64,000 bases of DNA from a virus: the IMG/VR virus record IMGVR_UViG_3300036766_000317, positions 1-64,000 of that record. The stretch is one strand, 5' to 3'. The notes beneath the pieces were generated by a model, which saw only the letters and a program-made list of their open reading frames with translations, did not search any database and was not told the DNA's origin. Positions within the stretch are counted from its first letter, which is position 1; each line of letters begins with the position of its first letter. This document shows positions 15,719 through 24,382 of the stretch, piece after piece. A program made the position numbers and the translations under genes.

Positions 15719-17692
15719 TTATAAGGCAATACCGTCAGTTGTTCTGGTTGCGTTAACCGTCACTCCGGCGTCAGGGATTGAGGTATCCTGCGACCAAGGA
15801 ACAATAGCATTTGGGGATGCCGCGTAATGCCGAACAACCGTTCGGATATAGACTGTTGAAGGAGGACTCAAAACCTTAATGACAACATTTTGAATCGTGT
15901 CACTTCCCGCCACATCGTCAATGATGGGAATATAAACTTTGTCCCCACTTTCACACTGTGTCCCCAACGTACCAACAAGAGTAAATGTTTTGTTTACCCA
16001 TGAAGTGTATTCAGCCAGAACTTCCAGACCATCGGCTGCGCGGACCACTCTTAAATAACCCGCGGACGGAGGATCAATTCCCGACCATCCAGCTATGATG
16101 TTTTCATTCACCACAACGGTCGTTACATTCGCAAGATGCTGACCATCTAAAGAATACGTGTCTTTTTCGATGTCTCCCCCACTGGACGAAAGCATGAACA
16201 TTCCAACAGTATCTCCAGATGAAAGCGCCACTACCTTGCAAGGCACAGCGTTAGGCGGATTTACCGTTGTTCCGTCTGACGAGATAAGTTGGAACAACTG
16301 TGCATCATCTCCATGATAACCCTCAATCCATACACCTTTTGCCCCGAAGAGCTTCCCACCAGCAAATGTCCCGAATGGGGAAACTTTCACAGGGGCATAA
16401 GCTGAATCGGCTGCAATATATTCTTCCCCGTTATCAGCAGGGTCAAATAACTGAACAATACTGCCTTCTCGACAAACGTACTTACAGGCTTCATATACTT
16501 CGGCAACATGAGCGCCGTCGCAATCAATCACCACATCATAGTTCTTTGTCACTCCTCCAAGAGTTTTAGAATATGGTGCTCCATCAAAAGCAAAAGTAAT
16601 CGTGTAAGTTGTGCCGTCAAGATAATCCTCAACAGTTGCCGCTGAAGACGTGTTGTTAAGATCAAGAGCGGTTGCAAGAGGAACGGCTTGACGACCTGCC
16701 GTAAGAGTAATTGGAAAATGGTCATACAAAGCAGCATCACCCGCAGCAGGATAGTAACGACAAAACACGATGATGTTGCCGGAGTCTATTGTTACACCAA
16801 GTTCCTTGACCTTGATCAAAACGTCGAATGCGTCAATCCCTGTCGCCCACCATGCAGTCAATTTTACACTATTTTGGACAACGTAGATAGTGTCGTCTTC
16901 ACTGGTCAAAGTACCCAGTGTGTAGACATTGACATAGAGATTTTCGCCAGTAGTAGAAACCACCGTCTGATCCCCCAAATCGTGGTTTCCCCCACCAGTG
17001 TCGATAAATACATTCTGGGCGGCATTCTGGAAAGTATCTCCAGCGGCATCACACCTTACCCACAAAGTCTTTCTTGCAGCATTATAGGCAAGCAATATTC
17101 CCGAATTGGAACCTTCAACAACATTTTTACCTATATCCGACGCTTGCACAGCGGAAGCATCGGTCACGGTTACAAGTCTGATTCCCGTAGGATTTGTCGG
17201 GTGCGTCCAACCGACCGTTTCAATAGCACCATCGTTGAGCCACTTAACAGTCTCGTCGTCAATGAACCAACCATTAATCAGAGTAAAAGCATTCGGCGTC
17301 TGAGCTGTCATTGGAACAGGAATCGACATATTTGCCTGATTGTCTGCCCAATTCATTAAAAGAGTGTACAACTCTTTTGTCGCATAACCTGGATTGGTCA
17401 GGTAGTAAATATCGGTTGCAACCTGACCCGCGATGGATGCACAGGTAATCGTTTTAGTCGCCTGGTCATAATTAGTGACCAGGCCCGAAAGACCTCTGGT
17501 TACATTGTGGACGGTGTATCCATTGTAAAAATCATCCACGTTGCTGATTAACGCCGCATCAACAAGAGTCGTTGCATTTGTAGTTGCATCGGCAGTGTTA
17601 GTACCGGATACTGGTTCCCTGCACACATAGGGAGCGGCTTGGTAAATCCGTTTGTTTACACCATCAATCAAAAGATCAGTTGCTATTTCCAT
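15719..17692 (-). CDS. large virion structural protein (fibre-like)
   Basis: 657 aa, strongly beta-rich, threonine/valine/alanine-rich, with no enzyme motif. N-terminus ATDLLIDGVNKRIYQ is a start seen in multi-domain phage structural proteins. Internal EYLDGTTYTITFAFDGAPYS and AEYTSWVNKTFTLVGTL are beta-sandwich-like, and there are possible repeated 'LVTVTDASAVQASDIGKNV' type modules. A GGAGGA site precedes the ATG. Lies in the run of structural genes between terminase and portal. Confidence 0.6.
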   Translation of the reverse strand: MEIATDLLIDGVNKRIYQAAPYVCREPVSGTNTADATTNATTLVDAALISNVDDFYNGYTVHNVTRGLSGLVTNYDQATKTITCASIAGQVATDIYYLTNPGYATKELYTLLMNWADNQANMSIPVPMTAQTPNAFTLINGWFIDDETVKWLNDGAIETVGWTHPTNPTGIRLVTVTDASAVQASDIGKNVVEGSNSGILLAYNAARKTLWVRCDAAGDTFQNAAQNVFIDTGGGNHDLGDQTVVSTTGENLYVNVYTLGTLTSEDDTIYVVQNSVKLTAWWATGIDAFDVLIKVKELGVTIDSGNIIVFCRYYPAAGDAALYDHFPITLTAGRQAVPLATALDLNNTSSAATVEDYLDGTTYTITFAFDGAPYSKTLGGVTKNYDVVIDCDGAHVAEVYEACKYVCREGSIVQLFDPADNGEEYIAADSAYAPVKVSPFGTFAGGKLFGAKGVWIEGYHGDDAQLFQLISSDGTTVNPPNAVPCKVVALSSGDTVGMFMLSSSGGDIEKDTYSLDGQHLANVTTVVVNENIIAGWSGIDPPSAGYLRVVRAADGLEVLAEYTSWVNKTFTLVGTLGTQCESGDKVYIPIIDDVAGSDTIQNVVIKVLSPPSTVYIRTVVRHYAASPNAIVPWSQDTSIPDAGVTVNATRTTDGIAL

Positions 17693-17705
17693 TTTTTGTT
17701 CCTCC

Positions 17706-19436
17706 TCAAATCTGTAATGGGTCTACTGTTAAGGTAACCGGGAGCGTTATAGCCGCACTTTCTATATCAACGATTTGTTGAAACATGAAGTATCCATACT
17801 TTCGTACTCTCCATGTTGCATTTGCCACTGGCCCTGCTGTATGTTGGACTGATGCCTCACCACTTCCATCAGTAACATCATCCAAGATAAACGCGGACTG
17901 GTTATTGTCATCAATGTAACATCTAACTCCGACCATCGGATTGCCAGCTTCGTCCTTAACTGAGATCATCAAAGTAATAGAACTTGGAAACGTAGTCGAA
18001 GCATCGGTTCCATTTTTTACTGTTGGTTCAGTAGTTCCTACCAGAGTTATGGCAATCGCTTTTCCGCTGTTATTATAAATCGCAGCATTAGTAGAACCAG
18101 CAGCTCCATAACCAGTAAAAGTCATGTTTGTGAGAGTTATAGCCGAGGGACAGTTTGGTCCTAATTCTATAGCATGACCCGTTCCACCAGAAGAAAACAA
18201 AGTACCTGCGAGCAAAGCACTTGTATTGCTGGCTATGTTCCAATTTAATGCAACTGCCACTGTTGCAGAAATAAAACCGCAATCCTTTATATAACCCCCT
18301 CCAGCAGTGACTAATCCAATTTGAGATATGAATAATGAGTTTTTCACAGACGATGTGCCGAGCGTCATAACCCCGCAACCCTGAAAGGTATTACTGAAAT
18401 ACTCATTCGCCGTATTAACACCCAGAACTATCGTCCCCTTGATATCCTTAAATGTGGTTCCATACATCTTGGTTACAGAACTGGCATGATTCCCAGAATA
18501 CAGAGTCATGGATATAATAGAGTTTGGATCTCCAATAAACACACTGCCGGAACGACCGGCCTCTGTACCGACTATGACGCCATCAGTAAATATTGTTGAA
18601 TACACAGAGGAATCTTGCATGACCAAAGTATTGGCGGTGTCAGGATACGAAGTCACCCAGGCACTGCTATAGTAATACTCAGACATGCCAAACTGAAGCA
18701 CTTTACTGGCGGTAGAAATTGCAGTATTCACAGAAGCGGACGTTGCCGTAGTGCCTATCCATATTCCCCCGTAAATATAGTAAATTCCTTCTCGTTCTTG
18801 CAGAACACCCCAGGCTCTATTGGTAAAGTCATTGCAATAAGCCACAGCCTCAGCCCAACCGCCGGAACTTGTGCCTGTTATTCTTAGTCCCTTGCCAACG
18901 GCAAATTGGGAAAACCAGATGGAGTCAGCTCTAACCGAAACATCCGTATCTATGAGGGTCCCGATGTATCTTATATTGTTTTTATCATAGCTTCCGGTAT
19001 CCGCCACAGATCCGAGTTTAGCGGGATCAATGACGAATAGTTTCCACCCTCCAGACCATCCATTCGCATCTGTTTTGTTGGCTATCAAATAATCTCTAAG
19101 AGTAGTATTATTTGCCCCACCTATTCGGATCATAAAGCTATTGCCAGTCTTGAAAGCACCCTTTGCAGAGATATTTATCCACAAATAAAGAAACTGACCT
19201 GCATAAGTGGTGCTAAAATTCATAGCGGTTACTCTATCAAAATAACTATATCCTAATTTAGAAGCATATTGATTTCCAATAGACATAGCGCCACGAAGAT
19301 ACACGTCAGGGTTGGTACCAATAGAACCAGCGCCGAGTTCACCCCAGTCGCCTGTGCCGAGACCGCCCGTGTCGTTGACCATCAGATCAGCGTTGGCTAT
19401 TACTCCTAAACCTTCGTAAATTATCGTTAAAGCCAT
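17706..19436 (-). CDS. virion structural protein with beta-helix and C-terminal Ig-like domain
   Basis: 576 aa. The N-terminal 210 residues look like a carbohydrate-binding/jelly-roll domain (FSTTYAGQFLYLWINISAK). The middle has regularly spaced asparagine and glycine strands (TFQGCGVMTLGTSSVKNSLF, GLVTAGGGYIKDCGF), typical of beta-helices. The last 90 residues (SVKDEAGNPMVGVRCYIDDN, TDGSGEASVQH, WRVRKYGYFMFQQIVDIE) are an Ig/carboxypeptidase-regulatory-like fold. It starts immediately after the stop of the upstream gene. Likely a fibre or tailspike-type protein. Confidence 0.6.
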   Translation of the reverse strand: MALTIIYEGLGVIANADLMVNDTGGLGTGDWGELGAGSIGTNPDVYLRGAMSIGNQYASKLGYSYFDRVTAMNFSTTYAGQFLYLWINISAKGAFKTGNSFMIRIGGANNTTLRDYLIANKTDANGWSGGWKLFVIDPAKLGSVADTGSYDKNNIRYIGTLIDTDVSVRADSIWFSQFAVGKGLRITGTSSGGWAEAVAYCNDFTNRAWGVLQEREGIYYIYGGIWIGTTATSASVNTAISTASKVLQFGMSEYYYSSAWVTSYPDTANTLVMQDSSVYSTIFTDGVIVGTEAGRSGSVFIGDPNSIISMTLYSGNHASSVTKMYGTTFKDIKGTIVLGVNTANEYFSNTFQGCGVMTLGTSSVKNSLFISQIGLVTAGGGYIKDCGFISATVAVALNWNIASNTSALLAGTLFSSGGTGHAIELGPNCPSAITLTNMTFTGYGAAGSTNAAIYNNSGKAIAITLVGTTEPTVKNGTDASTTFPSSITLMISVKDEAGNPMVGVRCYIDDNNQSAFILDDVTDGSGEASVQHTAGPVANATWRVRKYGYFMFQQIVDIESAAITLPVTLTVDPLQI

Positions 19437-19907
19437 TTACGAATACTCCAACGTAAGTCGATCAACCCATTTATTTACAAACTCTGGATTTCCTCCAGCC
19501 CAAGTTTTTACCGTTACCCCAGTAAAATCTGCTTTGTAGATCCTCCACACAGTTTCACCTTCCTCTGAATCAAATTCAGCTTCCCCCACATAGATTATAT
19601 TATCTTCGGATGTGGAATCAAGCAACCTCAAATAAACACCTTCTCCAGTACCTGTTCCATCTTCTCCAGGGGGTCCTTGAGGACCTGTCTCAATAGATTC
19701 AATAACAGTCACATCTTCCTCAGTAGAAATGACTTCTACCGTTGGATCCGACTCTATTACAATAACTTCAACAGAGGTATCGACATCTATCGCTATCTGT
19801 TCTGGTACATTCTCCGTAGAAATAATAACATTTACTTCCGCCTCCGATTCCACAATGATTGTGGTATCCTTTTCTACATAAAGGATGTTAGCATCTATAT
19901 CAACCAT
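19437..19907 (-). CDS. fibre-like protein with short collagen-type repeat
   Basis: 156 aa. The N-terminal 75 residues are unusually rich in valine, isoleucine, glutamate and threonine in alternating order (IIVESEAEVNVIIST), suggesting a triple beta-spiral or fibre shaft. A collagen-like GPQGPPGEDGTGTGEG stretch follows (Gly-X-Y), then a compact C-terminal domain (VWRIYKADFTGVTVKTWAG). Trimeric fibre component likely. Overlaps the upstream gene by 8 nt. Confidence 0.6.
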   Translation of the reverse strand: MVDIDANILYVEKDTTIIVESEAEVNVIISTENVPEQIAIDVDTSVEVIVIESDPTVEVISTEEDVTVIESIETGPQGPPGEDGTGTGEGVYLRLLDSTSEDNIIYVGEAEFDSEEGETVWRIYKADFTGVTVKTWAGGNPEFVNKWVDRLTLEYS

Positions 19908-20328
19908 CTCGCGTCACCGCAGCAATAATGGCAGCTACCCCATACACCTGTAACAAAGCCTCTCCGGATGGACTATACAAAAACAAATCGTAAACACCCG
20001 AAATGTCTTTGTGGGAGGAACACAAATCTTTGGTATCCTCATCTTTGATATATACTCGCCATTTCCCCACATCATCAGGATCATGTTCCTCATATTCATC
20101 ATTGTAGAAGTAAATTCCTGTATTACAATCGGGGGACCAAGCTGCCAACACAGAATCAACAATCAGAAGGGGGGAAACATCTTTGATCTTAGCCCTGACT
20201 TGCATATGGGCTGTGTACCCTGTCAGATCAACAGGAAGGGAAGGAGTTCCTGTTTTCCATTGGAAAGTTTTATTGAAAGTTCCACCTTCAATAATGGTAA
20301 TAGGAATATTGGCCCGAATACACGACAT
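19900..20328 (-). CDS. structural protein with BppU-like/Ig-like N-terminal fold
   Basis: 142 aa. The segment ANIPITIIEGGTFNKTFQW, then DLTGYTAHMQVRAKIKD and a GVYDLFLYSPSGEALLQVYG ending resemble the small beta-sandwich N-terminal domains used to anchor phage fibres (BppU N-terminal type). AGGAGG lies 5 nt before the ATG, and a promoter lies upstream at 20408-20436. First gene of the fibre-like block. Confidence 0.5.
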   Translation of the reverse strand: MSCIRANIPITIIEGGTFNKTFQWKTGTPSLPVDLTGYTAHMQVRAKIKDVSPLLIVDSVLAAWSPDCNTGIYFYNDEYEEHDPDDVGKWRVYIKDEDTKDLCSSHKDISGVYDLFLYSPSGEALLQVYGVAAIIAAVTRDG

Positions 20329-20407
20329 ATTTACCTCCTTTTACCTTTTTCCGAGAAAATCGATGATTTTTTACAAAAAAATCTGGATTTCCTTTAAATT
20401 TTCTACC

Positions 20408-20436
20408 AAAATACATTAAAAAGGACCAAAAGTCAA
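20408..20436 (-). promoter_or_regulatory. sigma70-like promoter for structural genes
   Basis: Minus strand: TTGACT, 17-bp spacer, TATTTT, in the 132-bp gap between the large terminase and the fibre-like block. It gives an 80-nt leader containing a GATTTTTT/AAAAAATC inverted repeat. It would allow structural genes to be expressed above terminase level. Confidence 0.5.
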
Positions 20437-20460
20437 GTAATTTTTGAAGGAAAACAGAAA

Positions 20461-22398
20461 TTAATAGGCACCTAGAGGTATAGATTCCCTTAACATAGTT
20501 CCAAACCAAGTCTCTGACCGACGCTCTTTAAAATCGTTCACCCCAATTTCCCGTCCTCCATAAATACACCAAGTAAGACTGAATAAGCAGTCATCCTGAA
20601 CTCCACCCCGTTCATTCTTTTCTGGGGAACCAAACCAATGCTTATCAGGATCGTGGTAGAAAATAGCAGCCTCTTCTCTCAAGATGTCCGTTTCTTTACT
20701 TCCCCAGACACCAAGAGAGGGACACTTTAACCGACAGCCTGTTGTTGTAAGATATAATTCACTGAATGCCGCTTTCTGTTTATCATAAGTGGGGAAGACA
20801 GCTTCAAAAGGTATCGCTTGTCCTTCACACCAAGGAACCAAATCCCATATACCCCACCGTTCCCCACATAGTTTATCGAGCCCACCAAATTCTTCATTGA
20901 CGGCAAGGATGAGGGTTTTCAAATCTTCCAAACTGTGATTCTCAACATTGACTATATGAAGCACTACATAAATATAACTGGGGACATGACTTTCATCAAT
21001 AAGAAATGGACGGGAACCGCTTCCAGGCAGTCCTTTAGCAACACAAGTAAACATCGTCCGCGCCCCACGATTTGTTACTTTCATAGGATCTGCACGGTCT
21101 ATTCCAGCAAGTACAGCCCACTTTGTGTCAAGAGCACTTCCCAACCCTTCCAAATCATCAAGGGTAGCCATTACAGGAAACCCGCCCTCATCTCTTAGTC
21201 TATAATACTTTTCTAGAGGAATCAGACGTTTCTCCAAAACAGCCATTTCACTTTTCTCAGGATCAAAGTTTCGGATGATGTTTCTGTTCTCAATCAAGGA
21301 CTTCATATTGGCAGCTATCCGAATCTTCTTATCCACCACCTTCATCAATTCTGCCGCATTTCCAGGAGTCCCATCTACTCCTAGATATTGCATAGCCATA
21401 ATAGCTTCTTCAGAGAATATCCTCGTAGTAGCGGAACTCCACGTATTCTTGAAGTACCGATCAAAATCACCAAGAGGAAACTTAGACTTATAACTGTCCA
21501 ACTGCTGTTGATCCATATTGGGATTCCAATAGTCTTCGGAACTTCCTTCCCTGCTATTTCTATAACTGAAGTAGATAGTAGGATCTTTGCCTTTGACAAA
21601 GGTTTCAAACAGTTGGTATAGAATATGAGTTTTGGTAGAAACAGTAGAATCAATAACGCCGAAAGCATTTGGAATATTACGAATAGAACCGTCAAGCTGG
21701 ACAAAGAATTTCGGATTCTTCATATCGAAGATTTCCGAGAATGTGTATCCGGTGATGTTAGATACAATTCCTGAGAACGAAGAAATTGCTCTTATAACAG
21801 AAACATCATTCCCGTTCGTATCTGTCAGTTTTATCTTCTTTTCCTGAATATTTCGCTTGCCCACCGTCTTTAAAAGATTAGGGCTGTTGATGATGATGTC
21901 TTTCATGATATCGAAGTGGACAAACGTGATTTGTTCTTTTGAGTTTGCCCCGAGGACTATCTGCTGTTTCGACCAATTAAAGAACTTCCATAACTGCACA
22001 AGACAAGCAAGCAAAGATTTCCCTTCCCCACGCATCCAGCAGAACACAATCAGACGATGGATGAACTCTCCATTGACCATTCGCAATGCTTGCCTGACCA
22101 CTTCCTTCTGAGCTTCCCATATTGTCTGATATGATCGACCTGTGCGAGGATTCTCCTCAGACGGTAAATCCTTTATCGGGCACCACGATGCCATCACAGC
22201 CCCAACTGGATAGATGGGTATGCAGACATTATCCTCACACCATTTGATAAACCCTTCGGGACCATCCCGATAATCTTCAGGTTCATAGACAGTGTAAGGT
22301 TCAAGAGATTCTAACCCAATACGGTAAACACTCTCAGCATTGAATAAGGATTTCGTTGGTCGTTTGATTATCTTATGCTTCCTAACATCATTTGGCAT
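20461..22398 (-). CDS. terminase large subunit
   Basis: 645 aa packaging motor. Walker A-like WMRGEGKSLL at residues 121-130, with a glycine-rich variant of the P-loop as in many terminases. Downstream LGANSKEQITFVHFDIMKD, FSEIFDMKNPKFF and the coupling segment GVIDSTVSTKTHIL follow. The RNase H-like nuclease domain begins near WAVLAGIDRADPMKV (first metal aspartate), with later acids in GERWGIWDLVPWCEG and QDDCLFSL. The ATG overlaps the stop of the upstream tiny gene (TAATG). Confidence 0.85.
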   Translation of the reverse strand: MPNDVRKHKIIKRPTKSLFNAESVYRIGLESLEPYTVYEPEDYRDGPEGFIKWCEDNVCIPIYPVGAVMASWCPIKDLPSEENPRTGRSYQTIWEAQKEVVRQALRMVNGEFIHRLIVFCWMRGEGKSLLACLVQLWKFFNWSKQQIVLGANSKEQITFVHFDIMKDIIINSPNLLKTVGKRNIQEKKIKLTDTNGNDVSVIRAISSFSGIVSNITGYTFSEIFDMKNPKFFVQLDGSIRNIPNAFGVIDSTVSTKTHILYQLFETFVKGKDPTIYFSYRNSREGSSEDYWNPNMDQQQLDSYKSKFPLGDFDRYFKNTWSSATTRIFSEEAIMAMQYLGVDGTPGNAAELMKVVDKKIRIAANMKSLIENRNIIRNFDPEKSEMAVLEKRLIPLEKYYRLRDEGGFPVMATLDDLEGLGSALDTKWAVLAGIDRADPMKVTNRGARTMFTCVAKGLPGSGSRPFLIDESHVPSYIYVVLHIVNVENHSLEDLKTLILAVNEEFGGLDKLCGERWGIWDLVPWCEGQAIPFEAVFPTYDKQKAAFSELYLTTTGCRLKCPSLGVWGSKETDILREEAAIFYHDPDKHWFGSPEKNERGGVQDDCLFSLTWCIYGGREIGVNDFKERRSETWFGTMLRESIPLGAY

Positions 22399-22517
22399 TA
22401 TTTATTTCCCCAATTTGTAGACGCCCTGCGCAGATGTCCATTCATCCCAATAAAAAACCGTTTCCTAGCCCCGGGAAAGATAAGCAGAATAATCACCAAC
22501 AGAATAAGGAATATCAC
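22398..22517 (-). CDS. 39-aa single-pass membrane peptide
   Basis: GTG start overlapping the TGA of the upstream gene (GTGA); its TAA overlaps the terminase ATG (TAATG). Hydrophobic N-terminus (IFLILLVIILLIFPG) followed by a basic tail (ARKRFF), giving one membrane segment. AAGGAA precedes the GTG by 7 nt. Overlaps on both sides argue for real translation. Function unknown; could be a membrane-acting peptide or a coupling leader for terminase. Confidence 0.55.
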   Translation of the reverse strand: MIFLILLVIILLIFPGARKRFFIGMNGHLRRASTNWGNK

Positions 22518-22678
22518 GATGCGATTCCTTCTGGGCATTCCGTTTTCTCGATTAGTTCATGGACGATGGTGTTATAATCCTCTTTCTCAGAAAACTCCCC
22601 ACCGAAAGAACTTTTGATCACCTGATACTCCTTGCCCCCAAGCGTGTGAGGACCAAGCACATTTATTTCAACTATCAT
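22514..22678 (-). CDS. 54-aa protein between the terminase subunits
   Basis: Begins MIVEINVLGPHTLGGKEYQV with the ATGA overlap on the small-terminase stop and ends in the GTGA overlap. Mixed alpha/beta composition, acidic. No family recognised. The chain of overlaps TerS, this gene, the membrane peptide and TerL indicates one translationally coupled packaging operon. Confidence 0.6.
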   Translation of the reverse strand: MIVEINVLGPHTLGGKEYQVIKSSFGGEFSEKEDYNTIVHELIEKTECPEGIAS

Positions 22679-23226
22679 CGCACAATCCCTTTCCTAGAAA
22701 TATTATGTTCAGATATCCTTTTGTAATAAGTCGGATCTCCCCGTTCATTATCAATGACGGGAGTGCCATCCTCTTTAGTCCGACTGCCAGAAGGATCAAT
22801 CTTACCTCCAAACGTAAAGGATAAATCCAAATCCTTCCACATCGTATAAATCGTTTTCAACGTATCACGGATTTCCCGATAAACAGGATGCGCCTGTATA
22901 ACCCCTTTTTCCGTAGTATACATGGGGGAATCCAACGACATCTCAACCATCTGCATCTTAACAAGACTGATATACAAAGGTACTATCTGCATCCCAATCT
23001 TAAACAACATGGCTTTATCCAAATACCGATAGGTATCTAGGATTGCGCCATACAGAGCTTCTAGATACTGCATCTGCACAGAACATTTCCCTGTCTTACT
23101 GTAAACACATTTATCGGATACGACACAACGGAGAGGATCGCAATCAGAAACACCATCCCAAGCAAATAAGGAAACATCTTTGCGGACTAAACCTTTATCC
23201 AGAGTAAGATCGCCTACATTCTGCAT
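22675..23226 (-). CDS. probable terminase small subunit
   Basis: 183 aa, immediately upstream of the terminase operon. Four cysteines near the N-terminus (CDPLRC...DKC...GKC, residues about 29-48) may bind zinc. Two helical blocks follow (YLEALYGAILDTYRYLDKA and YREIRDTLKTIYTMWKDLDL), like the oligomerisation helices of small terminases. An AGGAGGT site precedes the ATG, and a promoter lies at 23254-23282. Assignment is by position and fold-like composition; could instead be another DNA-binding packaging factor. Confidence 0.6.
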   Translation of the reverse strand: MQNVGDLTLDKGLVRKDVSLFAWDGVSDCDPLRCVVSDKCVYSKTGKCSVQMQYLEALYGAILDTYRYLDKAMLFKIGMQIVPLYISLVKMQMVEMSLDSPMYTTEKGVIQAHPVYREIRDTLKTIYTMWKDLDLSFTFGGKIDPSGSRTKEDGTPVIDNERGDPTYYKRISEHNISRKGIVR

Positions 23227-23253
23227 AATTGAATACCTCCTTCTGTGCCATTA

Positions 23254-23282
23254 TAAATAACAGAGTATGAAGAAGATGTCAA
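23254..23282 (-). promoter_or_regulatory. late promoter of the virion operon
   Basis: Minus strand: TTGACA, 17-bp spacer ending TGT, TATTTA (extended -10). First promoter upstream of the small terminase; leader about 25 nt. Matches the phage-wide TTGACA/TGn-TATAMT pattern. Confidence 0.65.
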
Positions 23283-23372
23283 GAATATATCAAAAGAAAG
23301 GCTGCCGATGGTTCTACCAAGGTATAAAAGATAATATAGAACGTGCGCGTGTAGAGTATAGAACAGAGAATA

Positions 23373-23657
23373 GTAATCCAGTGGAAATCAAGTCCTTATA
23401 TTTTACTGGGTCGGAAAATTTTAGAAACCAAGAAACAGGATTCTGAAATTATAGTAATGAATCCATGGAAATGAAGTCCTTGTATTATATTGGAAGAAAA
23501 ATGCGGTAGAGAGATTGTGTGAGTACAATAGAAAGAAGTCCTTTATCCATAACTGGCCAAAAAAATGCGGGAGGGAAATTTATATTATAGAAGTATAGAA
23601 TGAATCCAATGGAAAACAGGTCTGTATATCTAACTGGGAGAAAAAATGCGGGAGGGA
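23373..23657. repeat. four degenerate direct repeats upstream of small terminase
   Basis: Copies at about 23376-23425, 23457-23514, 23525-23578 and 23599-23657. Shared blocks in order: CCAnTGGAAA, AAGTCCTT, TATAT, AACTGG, AAAAATGCGGGAGGGA (last block missing in copy 1). Spacing is 66-80 bp. Within copies CCA(G/A)T can pair with ACTGG. Located about 95-400 bp upstream of the terS promoter. No ORF spans them. Candidate pac/cos recognition sites, origin iterons or small RNA units. Confidence 0.7.
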
Positions 23658-23780
23658 CCTACCCGTCTCTTTTTAAAAATGTCTCTGAGATAGAGTGTGA
23701 CGTACTTGTTATCATATTATAGCTACTCAAGAGCTACAATCAATTATTCAATGAATGTGATAGCAGATATCGAATTGAAA

Positions 23781-23813
23781 CAAAAAAACGAGCTACAATG
23801 TACTGTAGCTCGT
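23781..23813 (-). terminator. rho-independent terminator of the 23827-24156 gene
   Basis: Read on the minus strand: a 10-bp perfect stem (ACGAGCTACA / TGTAGCTCGT) with a 6-nt loop followed by seven Ts, 13 nt after the stop codon. On the plus strand it ends in TATTTGT and would be weaker. Confidence 0.85.
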
Positions 23814-23826
23814 TATTTGTGCGTGT

Positions 23827-24156
23827 TTATGCACGCGCAATGATGCTTATGTGTCTTTTTGCTATCGCTGTAACTCTATCTTTCTTGATATGTCTCTTCA
23901 CACGCTTAATCGCATAGTCGAGTGAAGTAAACATGTTTCTTGATAAGAGTACGTTAGCGATATCACTAACGTTCTTGTCGTTCTTGCACATGACGTCGAT
24001 GATTTGATTTTGTTTTGTGCAATGTGTAAGCATGTCGTCAAGAGCTTCGTTGTCTTTTGTTTTCAACAAATTCACTGCTATTTTCGCAGTGCGTAATGCT
24101 TGTGCATTACGCTTGTTTACGCTGACGATAGCTTTTCTTTCGATTTTCTTATTCAT
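23827..24156 (-). CDS. small basic helical protein, isolated gene
   Basis: 109 aa, lysine/arginine-rich and helical (KAIVSVNKRNAQALRTAKIA, ANVLLSRNMFTSLDYAIKRV, KRHIKKDRVTAIAKRHISI). It stands alone with its own terminator in the intergenic region between the two arms, the usual place for a regulator or an abundant nucleic-acid-binding protein. The 28 C-terminal residues are very basic. GAGAG lies 7 nt before ATG. No family recognised; DNA/RNA binding is inferred from composition only. Confidence 0.65.
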   Translation of the reverse strand: MNKKIERKAIVSVNKRNAQALRTAKIAVNLLKTKDNEALDDMLTHCTKQNQIIDVMCKNDKNVSDIANVLLSRNMFTSLDYAIKRVKRHIKKDRVTAIAKRHISIIARA

Positions 24157-24186
24157 TGCAATGCTCTCTTTCTTATAAATAGTGTT

Positions 24187-24214
24187 GACATATCATATAC
24201 TTACACGACTACAA
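24187..24214 (-). promoter_or_regulatory. possible promoter for the 23827-24156 gene
   Basis: Minus strand: TTGTAG, 16-bp spacer ending TGA, TATGTC. Weak hexamers but an extended TG before the -10, as in the other promoters. The plus-strand overlap TTGACATATCA matches the start of the 38088 promoter but lacks a good -10. Confidence 0.3.
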
Positions 24215-24285
24215 TTGAGCAGTCTTATTATAAGTAGTTGATCTGTTTCACTGTGTTCTATGTTAAAGAACGTGACTTCACTTGA

Positions 24286-24382
24286 TATCAATTTTATATC
24301 AATTCACTATCAAGTCAATATATATTTTCTTCAATCATATCAATACTTTCGGGGTTATTCTATTAATCTGCTATTATATCAA
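24286..24382. repeat. TATCAA iterons, three at exact 11-bp spacing
   Basis: TATCAA starts at 24286, 24297, 24308, 24338 and 24377. The first three are exactly 11 bp apart, one helical turn, so a bound protein would contact the same DNA face. The surrounding sequence is AT-rich. Candidate origin or operator array in the gap between leftward and rightward genes. Confidence 0.55.

Noticed and set aside
16688-17359. 223-codon plus-strand ORF opposite a structural gene
   Set aside because: Antisense shadow of the well-supported 657-aa structural gene; cysteine- and serine-rich translation, no ribosome site.
23373-23657. CRISPR array
   Set aside because: Repeats are degenerate, unequal in spacing (66-80 bp) and lack identical repeat units and cas genes.
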